A stretch of DNA of 64,000 nt. Origin: an uncultured Pelagibacteraceae bacterium. Its GTDB lineage: Bacteria; Pseudomonadota; Alphaproteobacteria; Pelagibacterales; Pelagibacteraceae. A program made the translations under genes and the position numbers. This document shows, piece by piece, positions 11,337-18,836 of the stretch; positions within the stretch are counted from its first letter, which is position 1; every line of letters starts with the position of its first letter. The notes under the pieces are model-generated. The model ran no database searches. It had not been told where the DNA came from and saw only the letters and a list, made by a program, of their open reading frames with translations. The stretch spans positions 1 to 64,000 of the forward strand of contig CACCRN010000005.1 in NCBI GenBank assembly GCA_902548405.1, read 5' to 3'.

Positions 11337-12508
11337 CTATCCACCTCACCAAAAACAATATCTAATGAACCTAGAATAGCTGGTACATCTGCTAACATGT
11401 GTCCTTTAATTAAATAATCCATTGATTGCAAATGTGAAAATCCTGGTGCTCTAATCTTACATTTGTAGGGTTTGCTCGAACCGTCAGAAATTAAATAAAC
11501 TCCAAATTCTCCCTTTGGTGCCTCAACAGCTGTATAAATTTCGTCCTTAGGTACTCTATAACCCTCTGTAAATAATTTAAAATGATGAATTAACGCTTCC
11601 ATTGATTGTTTAATATCTTTTTTTGATGGTGGACTAATTTTACCATCTAATGATTTAATTGGACCTTTTTCCATTTTAGATAAACACTGTTTAATAATAG
11701 ATACACTCTCTTTCATTTCTTCAATTCTGCATAAATATCTATCGTAGCAATCACCATTTTTTCCAACTGGTATTTTAAAATCTAAATCCTCATAACAATC
11801 ATAAGGTTGAGATTTTCTTAAATCCCAAGGTACCCCTGATCCTCTAATCATAACTCCTGAAAACGAATAATCTAAAGCATCCTCTTTACTTACAATTCCA
11901 ATATCGACGTTTCGTTGTTTAAAAATTCTATTGTCTGTTAAGAGACTTTCTAAATCATTAATCACTTTTGGAAATGTATCGCAAAAGTTTGAGATATCTT
12001 CCTCTAAACCTTTGGGTAAGTCTTGATGAACACCACCAGCTCTAAAGTAGTTAGCGTGCAATCTTGATCCAGAAGCTCTTTCGTAAAAAGTCATTAAAGT
12101 TTCTCGTTCTTCAAAACCCCAAAGTGATGGGGTTAAAGCACCAACATCAAGCGCTTGAGTAGTAACATTAAGAATATGGCTTAATATTCTTCCTATTTCA
12201 CAAAAAATAACTCTTATATACTGGGCTCTAATTGGCACATCTATTTTCAGAATTTTTTCTACAGCAAGAGCAAAGGCATGTTCTTGATTCATTGGAGCTA
12301 CATAATCCAAACGGTCAAAATAAGGAACAGCTTGCATGTATGTCTTGTTTTCAATTAATTTTTCTGTGCCTCTATGGAGCAAACCTATATGTGGGTCTGC
12401 TTTTTCAACAACCTCACCGTCTAATTCTAATATTAATCTTAATACACCGTGAGCTGCTGGATGTTGAGGACCAAAGTTTAGATTTAAATTTTTAATTTTT
12501 TTTGTCAT
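11333..12508 (-). CDS. nuoD: NADH-quinone oxidoreductase subunit D (49 kDa)
   Basis: This protein forms the quinone site together with NuoB and NuoH. Its hydrogenase-large-subunit fold is shown by the N-terminal [15 protein letters not shown] and by [12 protein letters not shown]. The C terminus ends in DIVFGEVDR, the invariant end of this family. I chose the ATG at 12508, giving 391 residues that begin [11 protein letters not shown]. The open frame extends upstream to 12565, but the extra 19 residues fall inside nuoC and precede the family start. It overlaps nuoC by 17 bases. Confidence 0.96.
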   Translation of the reverse strand: MTKKIKNLNLNFGPQHPAAHGVLRLILELDGEVVEKADPHIGLLHRGTEKLIENKTYMQAVPYFDRLDYVAPMNQEHAFALAVEKILKIDVPIRAQYIRVIFCEIGRILSHILNVTTQALDVGALTPSLWGFEERETLMTFYERASGSRLHANYFRAGGVHQDLPKGLEEDISNFCDTFPKVINDLESLLTDNRIFKQRNVDIGIVSKEDALDYSFSGVMIRGSGVPWDLRKSQPYDCYEDLDFKIPVGKNGDCYDRYLCRIEEMKESVSIIKQCLSKMEKGPIKSLDGKISPPSKKDIKQSMEALIHHFKLFTEGYRVPKDEIYTAVEAPKGEFGVYLISDGSSKPYKCKIRAPGFSHLQSMDYLIKGHMLADVPAILGSLDIVFGEVDR

Positions 12509-13097
12509 TATTCTCAATTTCTTCTTTAATATATTTTGTTCCTTCCCAAGGACTTTCGTAATCAAAATTTCTATAGTTTTGCTCTAGTTTAACTGGTTCG
12601 CTGATTACTTTTTTTTGATCTTCACTGTATCTAACTTCCGAGTGACCAGTTAAAGGAAAATCTTTTCTTAAAGGATGTCCTTCGAAACCATAATCTGTAA
12701 GTATTCTTCTTAAGTCGGGATGATCTTTGAAATTTACACCATACATATCAAAAACTTCTCTTTCCATCCAATTTGCTGCAGGAAAAACACTTGTTAAAGA
12801 CGGTATAACTTCATTTTCAGAAATAGAGTATTTTAGAACTAGTCTTTGATTAAATTCATGACTTAAAAATAAGTAAACTACTTGAAATCTTTGATTATTT
12901 TCTGGATAATCTACAACTGTAATATCTATTAGCTGTCGAAATTTTGTATCTAAATTAGTTTTTAAGAATAAAATTACATCTAAAAAATCATCTTTATCTG
13001 TTTCTAGATAAATTTGATTATGTTTTATTTCTGAATTGTTAATTTTAGTGGTCAACTCAGAATTAATTTTTTTTTCTAGATCCTCTAAACTATTCAT
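12492..13097 (-). CDS. nuoC: NADH-quinone oxidoreductase subunit C
   Basis: This 201-residue subunit corresponds to the 30 kDa subunit. The diagnostic block is near residues 105-155: [17 protein letters not shown], then [20 protein letters not shown] and LRKDFPLTG. It is a separate gene rather than the C/D fusion found in enterobacteria. The last bases overlap the start of nuoD. The N-terminal 30 residues are variable. Confidence 0.97.
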   Translation of the reverse strand: MNSLEDLEKKINSELTTKINNSEIKHNQIYLETDKDDFLDVILFLKTNLDTKFRQLIDITVVDYPENNQRFQVVYLFLSHEFNQRLVLKYSISENEVIPSLTSVFPAANWMEREVFDMYGVNFKDHPDLRRILTDYGFEGHPLRKDFPLTGHSEVRYSEDQKKVISEPVKLEQNYRNFDYESPWEGTKYIKEEIENNDKKN

Positions 13098-13099
13098 GA

Positions 13100-13615
13100 C
13101 TATCTTATAAAAGATCCTTTTTTTCTAATTTTTTTTTGTAATTGCAAAATTCCGTATAATAATGCCTCTGCAGAAGGAGGACATCCTGGAACATACACAT
13201 CAACCGGAACTATACGATCACACCCTCTAACAACTGAATAAGAATAATGATAATAACCTCCACCATTTGCACAGCTACCCATAGAAATTACATATCTCGG
13301 TTCTGGCATTTGATCATAAACTTTTCTTAAAGCTGGTGCCATTTTATTTGTCAATGTTCCGGCAACAATCATTACATCTGATTGTCTTGGTGATCCACGT
13401 GGAGCAGCTCCAAATCTTTCCAAGTCATATCTGGGCATTGCTGTTTGCATCATTTCAACTGCACAGCATGCAAGACCAAAAGTCATCCAATGCAAAGAGC
13501 CAGATCTAGACCAATTAATTAAGTTATCCAACGACGTGGTTATAAAACCATTTTTACTAAAATCTTTAGCAAGTTGTTTAAACTCTTCAGGAACTTGTTC
13601 TATTTTATCGTTCAT
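13100..13615 (-). CDS. nuoB: NADH-quinone oxidoreductase subunit B (N2 cluster)
   Basis: This 171-residue subunit holds the terminal [4Fe-4S] cluster N2, which donates to quinone. The unusual tandem ligand pair C50-C51 ([11 protein letters not shown]) is visible, with C115 ([17 protein letters not shown]) and C145 ([12 protein letters not shown]). It is preceded by nuoA with a 10-bp gap and followed by nuoC with a 2-bp gap. Confidence 0.98.
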   Translation of the reverse strand: MNDKIEQVPEEFKQLAKDFSKNGFITTSLDNLINWSRSGSLHWMTFGLACCAVEMMQTAMPRYDLERFGAAPRGSPRQSDVMIVAGTLTNKMAPALRKVYDQMPEPRYVISMGSCANGGGYYHYSYSVVRGCDRIVPVDVYVPGCPPSAEALLYGILQLQKKIRKKGSFIR

Positions 13616-13625
13616 TAAATTAATT

Positions 13626-13994
13626 TTATTCCCAATCTAGAGCGCCTTTTTTCCACTCATAAATAAAACCAACCGTTAGTATGAATAGAAAAATCATCAT
13701 TGATGAAAAACCTAATAGTCCAATGTTTCCTAATGATATTGCCCATGGAAATAGAAAGGCAATTTCAAGATCAAATATGATAAATAGAATTGCAACTAAG
13801 TAAAATCTTACATCGAACTCCATTCTAGAGTCCTGAAATGGTTCGAAACCACATTCATATGCAGATAACTTTTCTGGATCAGGTTTTTTTGGAGAAAGTA
13901 AAAAATTTAAAACTACAAAAGCAATACTTAAACCAAGAGCAATAATTAAAAATAGAATAATTGGTAGGTAATCTTTTAAAAATTCAGATAACAT
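13626..13994 (-). CDS. nuoA: NADH-quinone oxidoreductase subunit A
   Basis: This 122-residue, three-helix membrane subunit is the first gene of the nuo operon. Family hallmarks are [12 protein letters not shown], with the conserved cysteine of the loop near the quinone site, and [22 protein letters not shown]. An 88-bp leader separates its ATG from the 3' end of tRNA-Asp on the same strand. I saw no convincing terminator between them, so nuo could be transcribed in part from the tRNA promoter. Confidence 0.97.
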   Translation of the reverse strand: MLSEFLKDYLPIILFLIIALGLSIAFVVLNFLLSPKKPDPEKLSAYECGFEPFQDSRMEFDVRFYLVAILFIIFDLEIAFLFPWAISLGNIGLLGFSSMMIFLFILTVGFIYEWKKGALDWE

Positions 13995-14082
13995 GAAAAT
14001 CTATATATCAGTTTTTATCTGATGTTGAAGGGAAGATAAGTCACATTTTGTTAATATTAACATACAGTTTAATGGGAAAAAG

Positions 14083-14159
14083 TGGCGGGAGTGAAGGGAC
14101 TCGAACCCTCGACCTATCGCGTGACAGGCGATCGCTCTAACCAACTGAGCTACACCCCC
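14083..14159 (-). tRNA. tRNA-Asp (GTC)
   Basis: The minus strand folds into a complete 77-nt tRNA. The 7-bp acceptor is GGGGGTG/CACTCCC with one G-T pair, and the D arm is GCTCAGTTGGTTAGAGC. The anticodon loop reads CTGTCAC (anticodon GTC), the T loop is TTCGAGT, and the 3' CCA is encoded at 14083-14085. It lies 12 bp downstream of tRNA-Val on the same strand and the two are probably one transcript. Confidence 0.96.
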
Positions 14160-14171
14160 ACTTAGTTTGTT

Positions 14172-14247
14172 TGGTGGGCAGTAAAGGACTCGAACCTTTG
14201 ACCCCCTCGGTGTAAACGAGATGCTCTACCAACTGAGCTAACCGCCC
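14172..14247 (-). tRNA. tRNA-Val (TAC), intact copy at the island edge
   Basis: This is a complete 76-nt tRNA on the minus strand with acceptor GGGCGGT/ACTGCCC. The anticodon arm is TCTCG-TTTACAC-CGAGG (anticodon TAC), the T loop is TTCGAGT, and CCA is encoded at 14172-14174. Bases 14208-14248, the 5' half from acceptor to anticodon loop, are repeated without mismatch at 18920-18960. This intact gene therefore seems to be a hybrid of a host 3' half and a 5' half supplied by an inserted element. Confidence 0.96.
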
Positions 14248-14267
14248 CTAACCAAAAAACACTGTGT

Positions 14268-14295
14268 TTTATATCTTTTAGTACAATAACGTCAA
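14268..14295 (-). promoter_or_regulatory. Predicted promoter of tRNA-Val/tRNA-Asp
   Basis: On the minus strand a -35 box TTGACG (14290-14295) and a -10 box TATAAA (14268-14273) are separated by 16 bp. They end 20 bp before the tRNA-Val 5' end, close to sigma-70 consensus. The promoter lies on the island side of the 41-bp repeat. If the island model is right, the inserted DNA supplied both the promoter and the 5' half of the tRNA. Confidence 0.6.
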
Positions 14296-14339
14296 GATCT
14301 ATTACCTTTGAAAAATGGCTAAAAATTAAATTTTTGCGA

Positions 14340-14361
14340 CTCAACTGTGACTGTAGTGTGA
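14340..14361. repeat. 22-bp direct repeat, left copy
   Basis: The sequence CTCAACTGTGACTGTAGTGT plus GA is identical to 18837-18858. It lies 92 bp from the intact tRNA-Val; the right copy lies 61 bp from the orphan tRNA half. The two copies therefore mark both inner ends of the island. The function is unknown. A recombinase arm site or the remains of a duplicated integrase 3' end are possible. Confidence 0.7.
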
Positions 14362-14521
14362 CTAAATTTTTTATAGATTATTAACTATACACGGATGACA
14401 CAGCTAAATTGCAAAGTGTAGAAAACTTTTTATTTTTTTTCTAATTGCATATTATTTTTGGACAAAAGTGAAATTAGCCGTGTTTACTGTGTAGCTGTGT
14501 ATATCATTGAAAATAATTTTT

Positions 14522-14800
14522 TCATTTAGTTACAGCCTTTAAAATACTAAATACATAAGTTGGAAAAAAAGCAAAGCCACACGCAAGAATACCAAAAATA
14601 CCTGAGAAAGCCATAACGCCTAAAAATGCATTACCACTATCAAACATATTCCAAAATAAGTGTGAAGCAAATTTAAATTCAGGGTTAAAAAATTCGTACC
14701 AGGCTAAACCACCTATTACAGCAAAAGCATATTTAAATATATCAGGCCCAGGAAAGTCTTTCCATTTTTCCAAATAAATAGAATTGATTTCATTGATCAT
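14522..14800 (-). CDS. Small island membrane protein, unknown
   Basis: This is a 92-residue protein with two hydrophobic stretches, around residues 23-36 and 59-85, and an aromatic-rich middle (WYEFFNPEFKF, HLFWNMF). I do not recognise a family. It is the leftmost protein gene of the island, on the same strand as the genes upstream, and begins about 30 bp after the end of the broken lipoprotein-like gene. The 160 bp between it and the 22-bp repeat holds no gene. It does contain a spaced 9-bp inverted repeat (ACACAGCTA at 14398-14406, TAGCTGTGT at 14492-14500) that I cannot interpret. Confidence 0.6.
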   Translation of the reverse strand: MINEINSIYLEKWKDFPGPDIFKYAFAVIGGLAWYEFFNPEFKFASHLFWNMFDSGNAFLGVMAFSGIFGILACGFAFFPTYVFSILKAVTK

Positions 14801-14832
14801 TAATCTTTATTCCAAATAATCACTTCAAGCAT

Positions 14833-15234
14833 TTAGAATGCCCTATTATCTTTCTGGCATTTATAATCAAAATTATAGTGTTTACCCACCATAAAACTTT
14901 TCTGAGACATAGCACCATCAAGCCTATTAATTTTCATCTCTAGATAGATGTCTAATTTTGTATCACTATGTAAAAGTTCTATTTCATTAACATTAATATC
15001 TACTCTAGTATGTTTAATTATTTTTCCTTCAGCATCTTTTAATGTGCCATCAACAAATTCCTGATTTCCAATATTTATCCAATTTCCAGATTCATCAAAG
15101 CTTAGTTTTATAGAAACATCTCAGTTTTCTTCTAAACTTCTTTTTTCATCTATACATATAATTGAAATAACTTCACTAAAAGCACACCCCCCAAACAACA
15201 AACTAAGAACCAGGATCGATAGAAACTTTTTCAT
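14833..15234 (-). pseudogene. Secreted lipoprotein-like gene broken by one in-frame TGA
   Basis: From the ATG at 15234 the frame encodes a signal peptide (MKKFLSILVLSLLFGGCAFS) and then a soluble domain. An in-frame TGA at 15121-15123 follows LEEN. The same frame then continues, with clean coding character, for 95 codons to a TAA at 14833. Because a TGG would restore it, a W-to-stop change is the simplest explanation. UGA is a normal stop elsewhere here (for example nuoJ). The cysteine at residue 17 could be a lipidation site, but the lipobox is weak. Its ATG overlaps the stop of the 56-residue gene upstream (ATGA), so it was the last gene of a coupled operon. The family was not recognised. 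Confidence 0.7.
15206..15224. repeat. 19-bp repeat in a signal-peptide coding region, left copy
   Basis: AGAACCAGGATCGATAGAA here equals 18348-18366. On the minus strand it encodes the LSILVL core of the signal peptide of the broken lipoprotein-like gene. The other copy sits in a short remnant after the monooxygenase-fold gene. This suggests an ancestral duplication of a small secreted-protein gene within the island. Confidence 0.65.
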
Positions 15235-15401
15235 TTTAAACTCAAAGTAATGAAGCAAATTATATAAAAAATAGCCATTCCAGAAAGAAATTTAGTTTCA
15301 ATAGTTTTTCCAAATTTTTTATATTGAATAAAACTTAATATAATAAAACCAAACGCAGCCACGATAAAATATGACGGTTCAATAGTTTCGGTTATACGCA
15401 T
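15231..15401 (-). CDS. Small membrane protein, 56 residues, unknown
   Basis: The minus-strand ATG at 15401 opens a 56-codon frame with two hydrophobic segments (EPSYFIVAAFGFIILSFI and SGMAIFYIICFITLSL) and a short basic loop (QYKKFGK) between them. It is tightly packed: it starts 3 bp after the stop of the GIY-YIG/RAMA gene and its TGA overlaps the next ATG. The topology resembles small holin- or toxin-like hairpin proteins, but nothing specific identifies it. The packed context supports it as a real gene. Confidence 0.6.
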   Translation of the reverse strand: MRITETIEPSYFIVAAFGFIILSFIQYKKFGKTIETKFLSGMAIFYIICFITLSLK

Positions 15402-15404
15402 AAA

Positions 15405-15995
15405 TTATTTTTCATTTAATTCGTACAAGGTTTTTCCTTTATACATCCAAAATTGAGGGCCTGCGATTTTGTTCCACGTATAGCCCATCTCTTGTACAAT
15501 TTCTAAAGCTGACTGAGAAAGTGACATTGGTTTACCTTTAAATTCAATTAAATCATTTTCTAAAACTTTAGCTTTTATTGTTTTATCTTTTTTGAATTCT
15601 AATTCCTCACCAACTTCAATTCCAATTTGTGCGAAATTAAATCTATTTCTATTTCTCTCTTTATCTAAAGCTGTCTTATCACTTGAAGTTTCAACCACAT
15701 CTTCTCTTGGAGTTACATCTTCACCTTCAGCAATATCTAGCGCTGCTTTTGCTTGTTCAGGTGACATTCTAAAAAATTCTCTATTATCTCTTATTCTGAA
15801 TTCATCAAATGCTTCGTGCATTTTCTTTTCAACAAATTCTGCTTTTTCTATACGTTTTGCGTAATAACATTCAAATGGAATAGGTATTGCGGTCTTGTCT
15901 AGTTCTTTCATCCTTTGCTCTACTGAGTTTTCAGTGAAACCAATCTTGATTATGCCTGGCATTGCTTGATTGGTTAAGATGTATACAGTTTTCAT
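15405..15995 (-). CDS. GIY-YIG nuclease-type protein with C-terminal RAMA/DUF4357-like domain
   Basis: The protein has 196 residues. The N-terminal 80 residues carry a GIY-YIG/T5orf172-type fold: VYILTNQ, then KIGFTENSVEQRMKELD with the catalytic-type arginine, and a downstream FVEKKMHEAF with the glutamate. A charged linker (about residues 90-118) leads to a C-terminal module with IGIEVGEELEF, a GKPMSLSQSAL turn and GPQFWMYKGKTLYEL. This is the pattern of RAMA/DUF4357 domains found in restriction- and modification-associated proteins. By family knowledge it could sense or cut modified DNA; this is inference. It overlaps the upstream secreted-protein gene by 4 bases. Defence against phage or a role in DNA uptake are both possible. 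Confidence 0.7.
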   Translation of the reverse strand: MKTVYILTNQAMPGIIKIGFTENSVEQRMKELDKTAIPIPFECYYAKRIEKAEFVEKKMHEAFDEFRIRDNREFFRMSPEQAKAALDIAEGEDVTPREDVVETSSDKTALDKERNRNRFNFAQIGIEVGEELEFKKDKTIKAKVLENDLIEFKGKPMSLSQSALEIVQEMGYTWNKIAGPQFWMYKGKTLYELNEK

Positions 15996-16681
15996 TTAAA
16001 TTCCTTACAAAAGTTTCCTAAAGAGAAAGACATATTCCAAGGTATTGGATATCCTTTATCAATTTTATAATTTATTGCAAAATTAGCATATTCACTAATA
16101 CCTTTATTTTCAAAACAATTATAAATATGTTTTATAACTTTTGTGTAATAATCCTTCATGTCCTGTGGTGCATTTTGATCTGACAAAATCATTCTAGTTA
16201 CTGAAAGTGCTCCATCAGTATATCCTGCTAAATATACTTTTTTATTAGTATTATCTAATTTTTTCCAAGCGTTTCTTGTTATATTTTCTATTGGTTTATT
16301 TTTTTCAATTTTAATATTTTTATATTCTTCAGTTTTAGAAAGATTACTACAAACTGCTGATGACCAACGAAAAATTTCATTCGCTGCGTTATCACCTTCC
16401 TCCCAACCTAGAATAAACATATTAGTTTGAAATCTATCAAACTCTCTCTCAATGCAATATCTAAATTGTGAAATTAAAATATCTCTTGAATTATCAGGTG
16501 CATTATTCCAAATATAGTACCCCCATGCATCTAAAGCACCTTTAGCATAGAAATTTTTTTGAACTTTTTTTAAGTTATCCCAGTACGTAAAATCTGCAAA
16601 AAATTTATTTTTATCAGCGGTAGCACTTCCACAAAATAATAAGCTAATAAACATGATTGATAGAAGTATTTTCATTACCAA
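15992..16681 (-). CDS. Predicted secreted protein, unknown
   Basis: This 229-residue protein has an N-terminal signal peptide (MKILLSIMFISLLFCGSATA, cleavage expected before DKNKF), so it is probably periplasmic. The mature part is mostly alpha-helical in character. It has four cysteines and a duplicated look: two segments of the type FYAKGALDAWGYYIWNN and VYLAGYTDGALSVTRMI, each followed by a helix and a cysteine (FRYCIEREF, IYNCFENKG). I do not recognise the family. It is the first gene of the four-gene coupled island operon 16681-14833. The ATG at 16675 (third codon) is an alternative start. Confidence 0.65.
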   Translation of the reverse strand: MVMKILLSIMFISLLFCGSATADKNKFFADFTYWDNLKKVQKNFYAKGALDAWGYYIWNNAPDNSRDILISQFRYCIEREFDRFQTNMFILGWEEGDNAANEIFRWSSAVCSNLSKTEEYKNIKIEKNKPIENITRNAWKKLDNTNKKVYLAGYTDGALSVTRMILSDQNAPQDMKDYYTKVIKHIYNCFENKGISEYANFAINYKIDKGYPIPWNMSFSLGNFCKEFK

Positions 16682-16744
16682 TTATTACCAAATTGTTTAC
16701 TGGGTGTCTATTTGGGTAAAATATCAATATTTATTTTTTATTAA

Positions 16745-16942
16745 TTATTCTCCCCCATCAGAACCTCCTTTTTTTAAATAACTAATAATTATTTTTTTAT
16801 CTTCAGGACTTGGTTCAATTGGTTTTTCCCATAGATCTACTAATGACTGAGATATTGGTCCTACTGGTCCACCTTTTTCCATTATGGTATCATACATAGT
16901 TTCTAAGATACCTTTTTTATTTTTAGATTGTTTTTTTTTCAT
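16745..16942 (-). CDS. Small basic soluble protein, unknown
   Basis: This is a 65-residue protein with a lysine-rich start (MKKKQSKNKKG), a glycine/proline-rich middle (KGGPVGPISQSLVDLWEKP) and an acidic glycine tail (GGSDGGE). A GGAGCA stretch 5-10 bases before the ATG is a plausible ribosome-binding site. No family is recognised. It stands alone between the secreted-protein operon and the repeat region 17022-17132. Confidence 0.5.
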   Translation of the reverse strand: MKKKQSKNKKGILETMYDTIMEKGGPVGPISQSLVDLWEKPIEPSPEDKKIIISYLKKGGSDGGE

Positions 16943-17021
16943 ATGCTCCTTTAGCGTTAATGTTTAATGTCCGAAGCAAGTAGAGTTATTTCTAAATCAC
17001 GGACAAATACATAGTATCAAA

Positions 17022-17045
17022 GTTCAGGGCACCTGGCAACAGAAC
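17022..17045. repeat. 24-bp repeat B, left copy
   Basis: GTTCAGGGCACCTGGCAACA plus GAAC matches 18329-18352 with one mismatch (A/G at the fifth base). Together with repeat A it brackets the five-repeat GIY-YIG gene in the order B-A-gene-A-B, with all copies in the same orientation. On the minus strand it reads VLLPGA in the same frame as the remnant at 18296-18376. No other gene is seen in 16943-17106. Confidence 0.7.
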
Positions 17046-17106
17046 GCCCCTACTCATTTGTTAATTTAGTTTGCAGTATCAACGTTATTTTAAAAACACA
17101 ACCTTG

Positions 17107-17132
17107 CTGGTCGGCCTGTGGTCGGCATTTTA
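17107..17132. repeat. 26-bp repeat A, left copy (downstream edge of the GIY-YIG gene)
   Basis: CTGGTCGGCCTGTGGTCGGC plus ATTTTA matches 18253-18278 at 23 of 26 positions. Each copy itself contains two GGTCGGC/AGTCGGC half sites about 12 bp apart. This copy includes the stop codon of the GIY-YIG gene; the other lies 20 bp before its start. The pair therefore delimits a one-gene cassette of about 1.1 kb. Confidence 0.7.
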
Positions 17133-18233
17133 ATTTGTTTTATTCCAAGGCTTTGGTCTTATCATATGTTTAACTGCTTCATCAAAACACCCTCTTTCTT
17201 TTGAAGCCCTATAAGCAGATGGAGAATTTCTTTTCCAGGATGATCTTGTGCTATATTTTTTTGCATCTTTTAAAATCTTTTCTTTTGTCCATTTCCAGAC
17301 CGTACTGCCTTCAACTTTTGTAAGATGTTCGGTGATTCTTGGATCATTAAGCAAATTTCTTTTTTGTGCAGCTGCGTAAGAATTTTTATCTTTTTGTAAC
17401 CATAATTTAAAAGTTTTGTGTTTTAATGCTGCTTCTATAATTTTTTCATCAGTCCATTTTTTTTCCCATAGCCTCTCCATATGTTTTGTTGCTTCTTTTA
17501 AAATACCCATTGACCAAGCTGCTTTATAACTTAAAACATCATTTTTTAACCATTCTGCTATTGTTTTATATTTTTTAGCTTCAAAAATAATTTTCTTTTT
17601 TGTCCACTTAATTGTCGTTCCTCCCAATGAGCCAGCCTTAGCTATATTTAAAACTTTATAATTTTGATTTCTGTATTCTGATACTAGCTTTCTCTCAATT
17701 TTGATTGCTTTGTCAGCTAATATGTAGTCTGTTAATTGTTTTTGAATTAATGATTTAACTCCAAACTTATTAGCTAAATCTATAATTTTTGGATTATCTC
17801 TAAAGTGATCTCTCATCCTTCTTTTAATATCTCCTGTTAGACCAATATAGATAATCTTTTTGCCTTTCACCTTAATGCTATAAACACATCTTATTTTTTT
17901 ATTTCCAACAGGTCTCATATGTTTGGTTGCTTCTTTTAACCATCCATTTTTTCTTGCAGCTCCATATGCAGAACTTTCATTGGTCACCCAAGAAACTATA
18001 GTTTCGAATTTTTTAGCTGAAGCTAAGACCTTTTCTTTAGTCCAATATCCGTGGACTATAATTTTGGACATATGCTTTGTTAGCTTTGGTAATAATTTTC
18101 TTGCACATGCAGTTGCATAGGCACTTGGTTCTTCGGTTCTCCAATCTTTGACTGAATTGTATTTGTTTGCTGATGTCTCTAGAGCTTTATATGTCCATTT
18201 ATTTGGCGTGTTAGGTTTTCTTGCCATAAACAT
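17130..18233 (-). CDS. GIY-YIG endonuclease-like protein with five helical DNA-binding-type repeats
   Basis: The protein has 367 residues. Five repeats of about 43 residues have the consensus WTxEKIhxxAKKYxTxxxWxxxxxSAYxAAxxxGhLxEAxKHM. They lie at about 13-55, 64-106, 210-252, 260-304 and 315-357. A GIY-YIG domain (about 114-200) is inserted between repeats 2 and 3, with CVYSIKVKGKKIIYIGLTGD, the arginine in KRRMRDHF and a later glutamate (KIERKLVSEY). This architecture is common in phage-type homing endonucleases, where such repeats read DNA. It is flanked by direct repeats A and B, which fits a mobile one-gene cassette. The start could be at 18233 or two codons later at 18227. Nuclease activity is inferred from motifs. 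Confidence 0.75.
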   Translation of the reverse strand: MFMARKPNTPNKWTYKALETSANKYNSVKDWRTEEPSAYATACARKLLPKLTKHMSKIIVHGYWTKEKVLASAKKFETIVSWVTNESSAYGAARKNGWLKEATKHMRPVGNKKIRCVYSIKVKGKKIIYIGLTGDIKRRMRDHFRDNPKIIDLANKFGVKSLIQKQLTDYILADKAIKIERKLVSEYRNQNYKVLNIAKAGSLGGTTIKWTKKKIIFEAKKYKTIAEWLKNDVLSYKAAWSMGILKEATKHMERLWEKKWTDEKIIEAALKHKTFKLWLQKDKNSYAAAQKRNLLNDPRITEHLTKVEGSTVWKWTKEKILKDAKKYSTRSSWKRNSPSAYRASKERGCFDEAVKHMIRPKPWNKTN

Positions 18234-18252
18234 TTATGCTAACATATAAAAT

Positions 18253-18278
18253 CTGGTCGGCCTAGAGTCGGCATTTTA
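18253..18278. repeat. 26-bp repeat A, right copy (upstream of the GIY-YIG gene)
   Basis: CTGGTCGGCCTAGAGTCGGC plus ATTTTA matches 17107-17132 at 23 of 26 positions in the same orientation, 1146 bp away. It lies in the leader of the GIY-YIG gene, so it might also be an operator or the target of the protein. Confidence 0.7.
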
Positions 18279-18328
18279 GATTAAATTTGCTAATTTCAAT
18301 TCAAATTATTCGCGAATAATGGTACTTT

Positions 18329-18352
18329 GTTCGGGGCACCTGGCAACAGAAC
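18329..18352. repeat. 24-bp repeat B, right copy
   Basis: GTTCGGGGCACCTGGCAACA plus GAAC repeats 17022-17045 with one mismatch. It joins the 19-bp repeat (18348-18366) and overlaps it by five bases, so this locus links two repeat families of the island. The segment CCTGG-caacagaa-CCAGG can form a short hairpin here but not at the left copy. Confidence 0.7.
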
Positions 18353-18366
18353 CAGGATCGATAGAA
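18348..18366. repeat. 19-bp repeat, right copy
   Basis: AGAACCAGGATCGATAGAA is identical to 15206-15224 and codes, on the minus strand, for the core of a signal peptide in a truncated frame. Confidence 0.65.
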
Positions 18367-18372
18367 GTTTTT

Positions 18373-18765
18373 TCACTTATCAAAAAATTTTTTTCTAATA
18401 TATCCTACTTTGGTAGTTTTAAAATGCTTGAAGGGTACACTTGTATCTTCAATTGCTTTTATAGTCTCTTCTGTAATATTCCCATAAACTTCTATTTCAA
18501 ATCTGTCAGCAATCTCTTGATGTTTTTCAACATAAGCTTGAACAGGGGGATTATTAAGGTGATGCACCATAGCTTCACTGTTTCGGTATACCTCACTCCA
18601 CGTAAATTCTAAAGGATCAGTTGGATCTTGATCAAAAGTATGAATAAGCATATCAGGTTCTGACTCATTAACGGCGTCATCTGCTTCTTTTGCTATCTTA
18701 AGATATTCTTCAACCTTACCTTCTTTGACACGTATTCTAGCTATTAAAATAAAAGGATTAGACAT
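18373..18765 (-). CDS. Antibiotic-biosynthesis-monooxygenase (ABM) fold protein
   Basis: This 130-residue protein starts MSNPFILIARIRVKEGKVEEYL. The ARIRVKEGK strand, the later FTWSEVYRNSEAMVHHLNNP and the VEVYG-like strand (RFEIEVYGNI) fit the dimeric ferredoxin-like ABM/quinol-monooxygenase (YgiN-like) fold. Members act on quinones or small aromatic compounds, or are of unknown function; no cofactor motif is expected. The C-terminal 30 residues (KHFKTTKVGYIRKKFF) extend beyond the core. It is the rightmost island gene and is followed at once by the small remnant at 18296-18376. Confidence 0.7.
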   Translation of the reverse strand: MSNPFILIARIRVKEGKVEEYLKIAKEADDAVNESEPDMLIHTFDQDPTDPLEFTWSEVYRNSEAMVHHLNNPPVQAYVEKHQEIADRFEIEVYGNITEETIKAIEDTSVPFKHFKTTKVGYIRKKFFDK

Positions 18766-18836
18766 TGTTTATAATACCAAATCCTGAACATAGAGTCTTT
18801 AGCAAAAAAAAGTAACGAGATTCTGAACTTTTTAAT

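Larger units (their letters stand above)
18296..18376 (-). pseudogene. Remnant of a small secreted-protein gene (26 codons)
   Basis: Directly after the monooxygenase-fold gene, a GTG overlapping its TGA opens a 26-codon frame. It reads KKLLSILVLLPGAPNKVPLF and soon stops. The first half is a signal-peptide start like that of the broken gene at 14833-15234 (19-bp identity over the SILVL region). The second half is repeat B. It looks like a truncated leftover rather than a functional gene, although a short peptide cannot be excluded. Confidence 0.35.

Noticed and set aside
14162-14344. 60-codon minus-strand frame across tRNA-Val
   Set aside because: It is the tRNA gene read as protein (the SSVGRASRLHRGGQRFES-type spurious frame), so it is not a gene.
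15121-15123. Possible UGA recoding to tryptophan or selenocysteine
   Set aside because: UGA serves as a normal stop elsewhere in the window (for example nuoJ) and TGG is used for tryptophan. No selenocysteine-type context was seen. A simple mutation is more likely.
17107-18278. CRISPR-like or IS-like reading of the repeats around the GIY-YIG gene
   Set aside because: Only two copies of each repeat exist, no spacers, no transposase and no terminal inverted repeats are present.
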